DNA from: Lachnospiraceae bacterium UBA7160
GTDB lineage: Bacteria; Bacillota; Clostridia; Lachnospirales; Lachnospiraceae
DNA length: 16,070 nt
Assembly (NCBI GenBank): GCA_002491565.1
Contig: DKWE01000041.1
Span: 35,083-51,152 of the forward strand
Reading direction: 5' to 3'
Shown: positions 13,896 to 16,070 of the stretch, piece by piece
Numbering within the stretch: position 1 is the stretch's first letter
How the letters are laid out: each line of letters starts with the position of its first letter
The notes under the pieces: model-generated
What the model was told of the DNA's origin: nothing
Seen by the model: the letters and a program-made list of their open reading frames with translations, nothing else
Database searches by the model: none
Made by a program: the position numbers and the translations under genes

Positions 13896-15137
13896 CTATT
13901 CTTTATTTGCTCTAAGTATCTTGTACTGCCCTATCCCATAGCCACAAAGGATCGTATATAATCCATATTGTTCATAGGCGAAGTGGGGCATACCAGTCAT
14001 CGAGTATGTAAGAAAGAAAACCTGAAAAACAAGAGACAAAGTTAACCAATATTGAAGCTTAGATCCATTATGTTCACTTCCTCTAACCTTTTTAAATGCC
14101 CGATATGTAAGAATAAGCGCACTAATATCACGGATAAGAAAAAAGGTGAATCCAACAATCCCTGTTTCTGCCAAATACTGAAGATAATCATTATGAGCGC
14201 CTTGGAATGTGCTGCCGGTCATTGCTAGCAAATAACTTCCCCATCCATGCCCTAGAAGAGGTTTGCTTTTAAACATACTCCACGCCACGCCCCAAAGGTA
14301 AGAACGGCTTGAAGTAATATCTCCGCCTTCACTAGGAATAAGAATCCTATTGATCATATTTCGCACGCCAGGAACTGAAAAATATAATATAAAAAATAAA
14401 GCAACACCAATGGCAATGAACTTAAAGCTTTTACGAACTTTCTTTCCAATAGATGGCTCTTTTAAAACTAATACGGCAAAGAAAGATACGATTAATGCCA
14501 ATGCGGGGCCTCTTTTGGCGACAAGAAGTGTCGTTGCAAAGAAGAATATGAACAAAGGATATACTATCTTTTTGTTAAATTTCCTTTTACAAATAATGAG
14601 GCAAAAGAGCAGCATCAAAGCTATAGTTATATATAAGGCGTTTCTTGAGTAATGATTTGTAAATCCATGATGCATGTTCTTATTAAGAAAGCTGTATGTT
14701 AGCGAGCTTCCTTCTGGGAACATCGTCAGTATATGCGAGATATAATATGAAGGATTTACAAAGCTCAACCAAGTAACCAAAGAAGTGATGATTGCAAAGA
14801 CAAGATATGGATACTTGATCGCCTTAATCGAATCACCGTTATTTTGGATAAGGAAATAACATAGGATTGTTGCCACAACGTAAAAAGCAAATTTAACATT
14901 TACGGAACCTGTAAGAAACATCCACGGAGTCAAAAGAAAAAAAACATCTACTACTTTTATAGGTGTTTGTTTTCTGTTCATTAAAGTGCCCATCAAGGCA
15001 ACAATGGCCAGAGCAATGTTGATAATATATTCCGTCCAGTAAGGCCTATAGATTAGGCTGGGTAAGCATCTGACAACAAAAGACAATGCTATTATGAATA
15101 TCCAAATGCTTAAAATTGTTCTTGTCCTTATCTTCAT
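13896..15137 (-). CDS. O-antigen polymerase/ligase-like membrane protein (Wzy/WaaL family)
   Basis: This 413-residue protein has about 11 hydrophobic segments. A periplasmic/extracellular loop in the C-terminal half reads GHGWGSYLLAMTGSTFQGAH and continues into NDYLQYLAETGIVGF; H-N-x-x-L-x-x-x-x-E-x-G is the PF04932 hallmark. In a Gram-positive locus with a flippase and no lipid A it most likely polymerises repeat units. I place the start at ATG 15137 (MKIRTRT) with AAGGA 7 nt upstream; the in-frame TTG five codons earlier is part of that ribosome site. It lies 25 nt downstream of the glycosyltransferase. Base composition is noticeably more AT-rich than in the dap genes. Confidence 0.88.
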   Translation of the reverse strand: MKIRTRTILSIWIFIIALSFVVRCLPSLIYRPYWTEYIINIALAIVALMGTLMNRKQTPIKVVDVFFLLTPWMFLTGSVNVKFAFYVVATILCYFLIQNNGDSIKAIKYPYLVFAIITSLVTWLSFVNPSYYISHILTMFPEGSSLTYSFLNKNMHHGFTNHYSRNALYITIALMLLFCLIICKRKFNKKIVYPLFIFFFATTLLVAKRGPALALIVSFFAVLVLKEPSIGKKVRKSFKFIAIGVALFFILYFSVPGVRNMINRILIPSEGGDITSSRSYLWGVAWSMFKSKPLLGHGWGSYLLAMTGSTFQGAHNDYLQYLAETGIVGFTFFLIRDISALILTYRAFKKVRGSEHNGSKLQYWLTLSLVFQVFFLTYSMTGMPHFAYEQYGLYTILCGYGIGQYKILRANKE

Positions 15138-15162
15138 TATGCCGTCCTTCAATCACTAAGGT

Positions 15163-16070
15163 TTATTTGTTTTTTATTATTCTATATGCGTTAAGCACGA
15201 CATAGAAGGTAAAATACATACGCTTTCTAGCAAGTAAAAAAAACAAGTTATCCATGCTTGTACTCGGGAAAGAATCAGGCCTTCTACTATCGTGTATAAT
15301 CTTATCTATATTCCCTTTTGAGAAAATATCTTTGATTTCCAACAGCTTCTCATTAAGACTTAACGGTGATCTTTTAGAACAAGGTCCGATAATCAGCGCT
15401 CCATAGATCTGCTTAATCGTTCGAACTTGGAGATAGGGGATCATCTCCGCCTTATAACAATACATTTCATATAAAGTGTCAATAAAGTCGCCAGTACTTT
15501 GCAGCACTTTGGGATTATATTTTTTAGTAACTGATGATTCGTTTTGCCTATAGAAATACCATGTGTTTTCTGTTAATCCAATCCTTCTACAGTTCCTTAA
15601 AATCTCCAGATTAAATACAACATCTTCCCCGCGGATTAAATCTGTTCTAAAAAAGATATCCTGAATTATATTCTTTTTGAATATTTTACAAACAGGGCCA
15701 CTAGTAAATGTATTGGTAAGCAATTCATCGTCAACAATGCCATTACTTAACACCTTATTTTCATATTCCTTTAATGCTTTGTCTTCGTAAATCTTTATAT
15801 TCTTGTCAGTAATATTGAGGTTTAAATTCCGGCTAGCGTTGTTCTGAACAGCCCTTGTTTGGCCTAATATAAAATCCAACTTATACTTTTTTATAAGGTA
15901 TATTCCTTTTTCAAAAAAATCAGCACTAACCCAATCATCAGAATCTATAAAAGTTATATATTCTCCCTCTGACTCACTTATGCCTCTATTTCTTGCTACT
16001 GATACTCCCTGATTATCCTGATAGACATATCGAATTATACAGTCGCTATTTATCATAGATTTTACGATAT
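15163..16070 (-). CDS. Family-2 glycosyltransferase, 5' end outside window
   Basis: The frame is open to the right edge; the apparent ATG at 16056 is internal because the usual N-terminus (V-S-I-I-V-P-V-Y-N and V-D-D-G-S-T-D) must lie beyond it. Visible GT-A features are YQDNQGVSVARNRGISESEG and the DXD-type TFIDSDDW, followed by an acceptor region with RGEDVVFNLEILRNCRRIGL. GT2 enzymes of this type transfer a nucleotide-activated sugar to the growing lipid-linked unit on the cytoplasmic side. The C-terminus is basic and aromatic (RKRMYFTFYVVLNAYRIIKN). It is the most upstream gene of the cluster seen here; its promoter is not in the window. The sugar specificity cannot be stated. Confidence 0.93.
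   Translation of the reverse strand, partial: IVKSMINSDCIIRYVYQDNQGVSVARNRGISESEGEYITFIDSDDWVSADFFEKGIYLIKKYKLDFILGQTRAVQNNASRNLNLNITDKNIKIYEDKALKEYENKVLSNGIVDDELLTNTFTSGPVCKIFKKNIIQDIFFRTDLIRGEDVVFNLEILRNCRRIGLTENTWYFYRQNESSVTKKYNPKVLQSTGDFIDTLYEMYCYKAEMIPYLQVRTIKQIYGALIIGPCSKRSPLSLNEKLLEIKDIFSKGNIDKIIHDSRRPDSFPSTSMDNLFFLLARKRMYFTFYVVLNAYRIIKNK

Noticed and set aside
15138..15152. TTG start for the polymerase-like protein (five extra codons)
   Set aside because: The stretch contains the AAGGA ribosome site of ATG 15137.

Overview
The window looks like a chromosomal segment of a Firmicute close to Lachnospiraceae / Clostridium cluster XIVa. This rests on three things: strong GGAGG ribosome binding sites, a lysine (L-box) riboswitch on dapA, and the style of the surface-polysaccharide locus. 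All intact genes are on the minus strand, so transcription runs right to left. I worked from the sequence alone, and the taxon is an inference.

Left part (1-6070): a lysine/diaminopimelate operon and its downstream neighbours. A TTGACA-17-TATAGT promoter (6038-6066) drives a leader with a lysine riboswitch (about 5857-6029) and a terminator hairpin (5813-5837). dapA, dapB and an aspartate kinase follow. Downstream of these are an HD-domain phosphohydrolase-like gene and the 5' part of a leucine-rich-repeat protein that leaves the window on the left. Two repeat systems stand out here. The last 21 codons of dapB, including the stop, are tandemly copied four more times in the dapB-aspartokinase spacer (period 74-76 bp). 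The LRR gene carries in-frame 42-bp repeats: seven units inside its LRR region and at least two units of a different 42-bp repeat at the left edge.

Middle (6070-7883): a junction of debris. It holds about 400 bp of non-coding DNA with hairpins, then a 5'-truncated and frameshifted IS5/IS1182-type transposase on the plus strand. Beyond that are an unrecognised 75-codon open fragment and a 26-codon remnant resembling the N-terminus of a BrnT-type toxin.

Right part (7880-16070): a visibly more AT-rich surface-polysaccharide cluster. In transcription order it reads: family-2 glycosyltransferase (5' end outside the window), O-antigen polymerase/ligase-like membrane protein, polysaccharide pyruvyl transferase, Wzx-type flippase, acyltransferase-3 membrane protein, two tandem FrhB-like proteins, and a separate small 2x[4Fe-4S] ferredoxin. 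Spacing is tight (a few to about 50 nt), which fits one operon whose promoter lies to the right.

The most interesting points are these. First, the ferredoxin domain that is normally fused to the N-terminus of FrhB-like polysaccharide proteins is split off and placed after two ferredoxin-less FrhB paralogues. Second, a G9 tract in the acyltransferase could make it phase-variable. Third, the dapB tail array. None of these proves a new system, but the FrhB pair, ferredoxin, pyruvyl transferase and acyltransferase together look like a sugar-decoration module worth testing.
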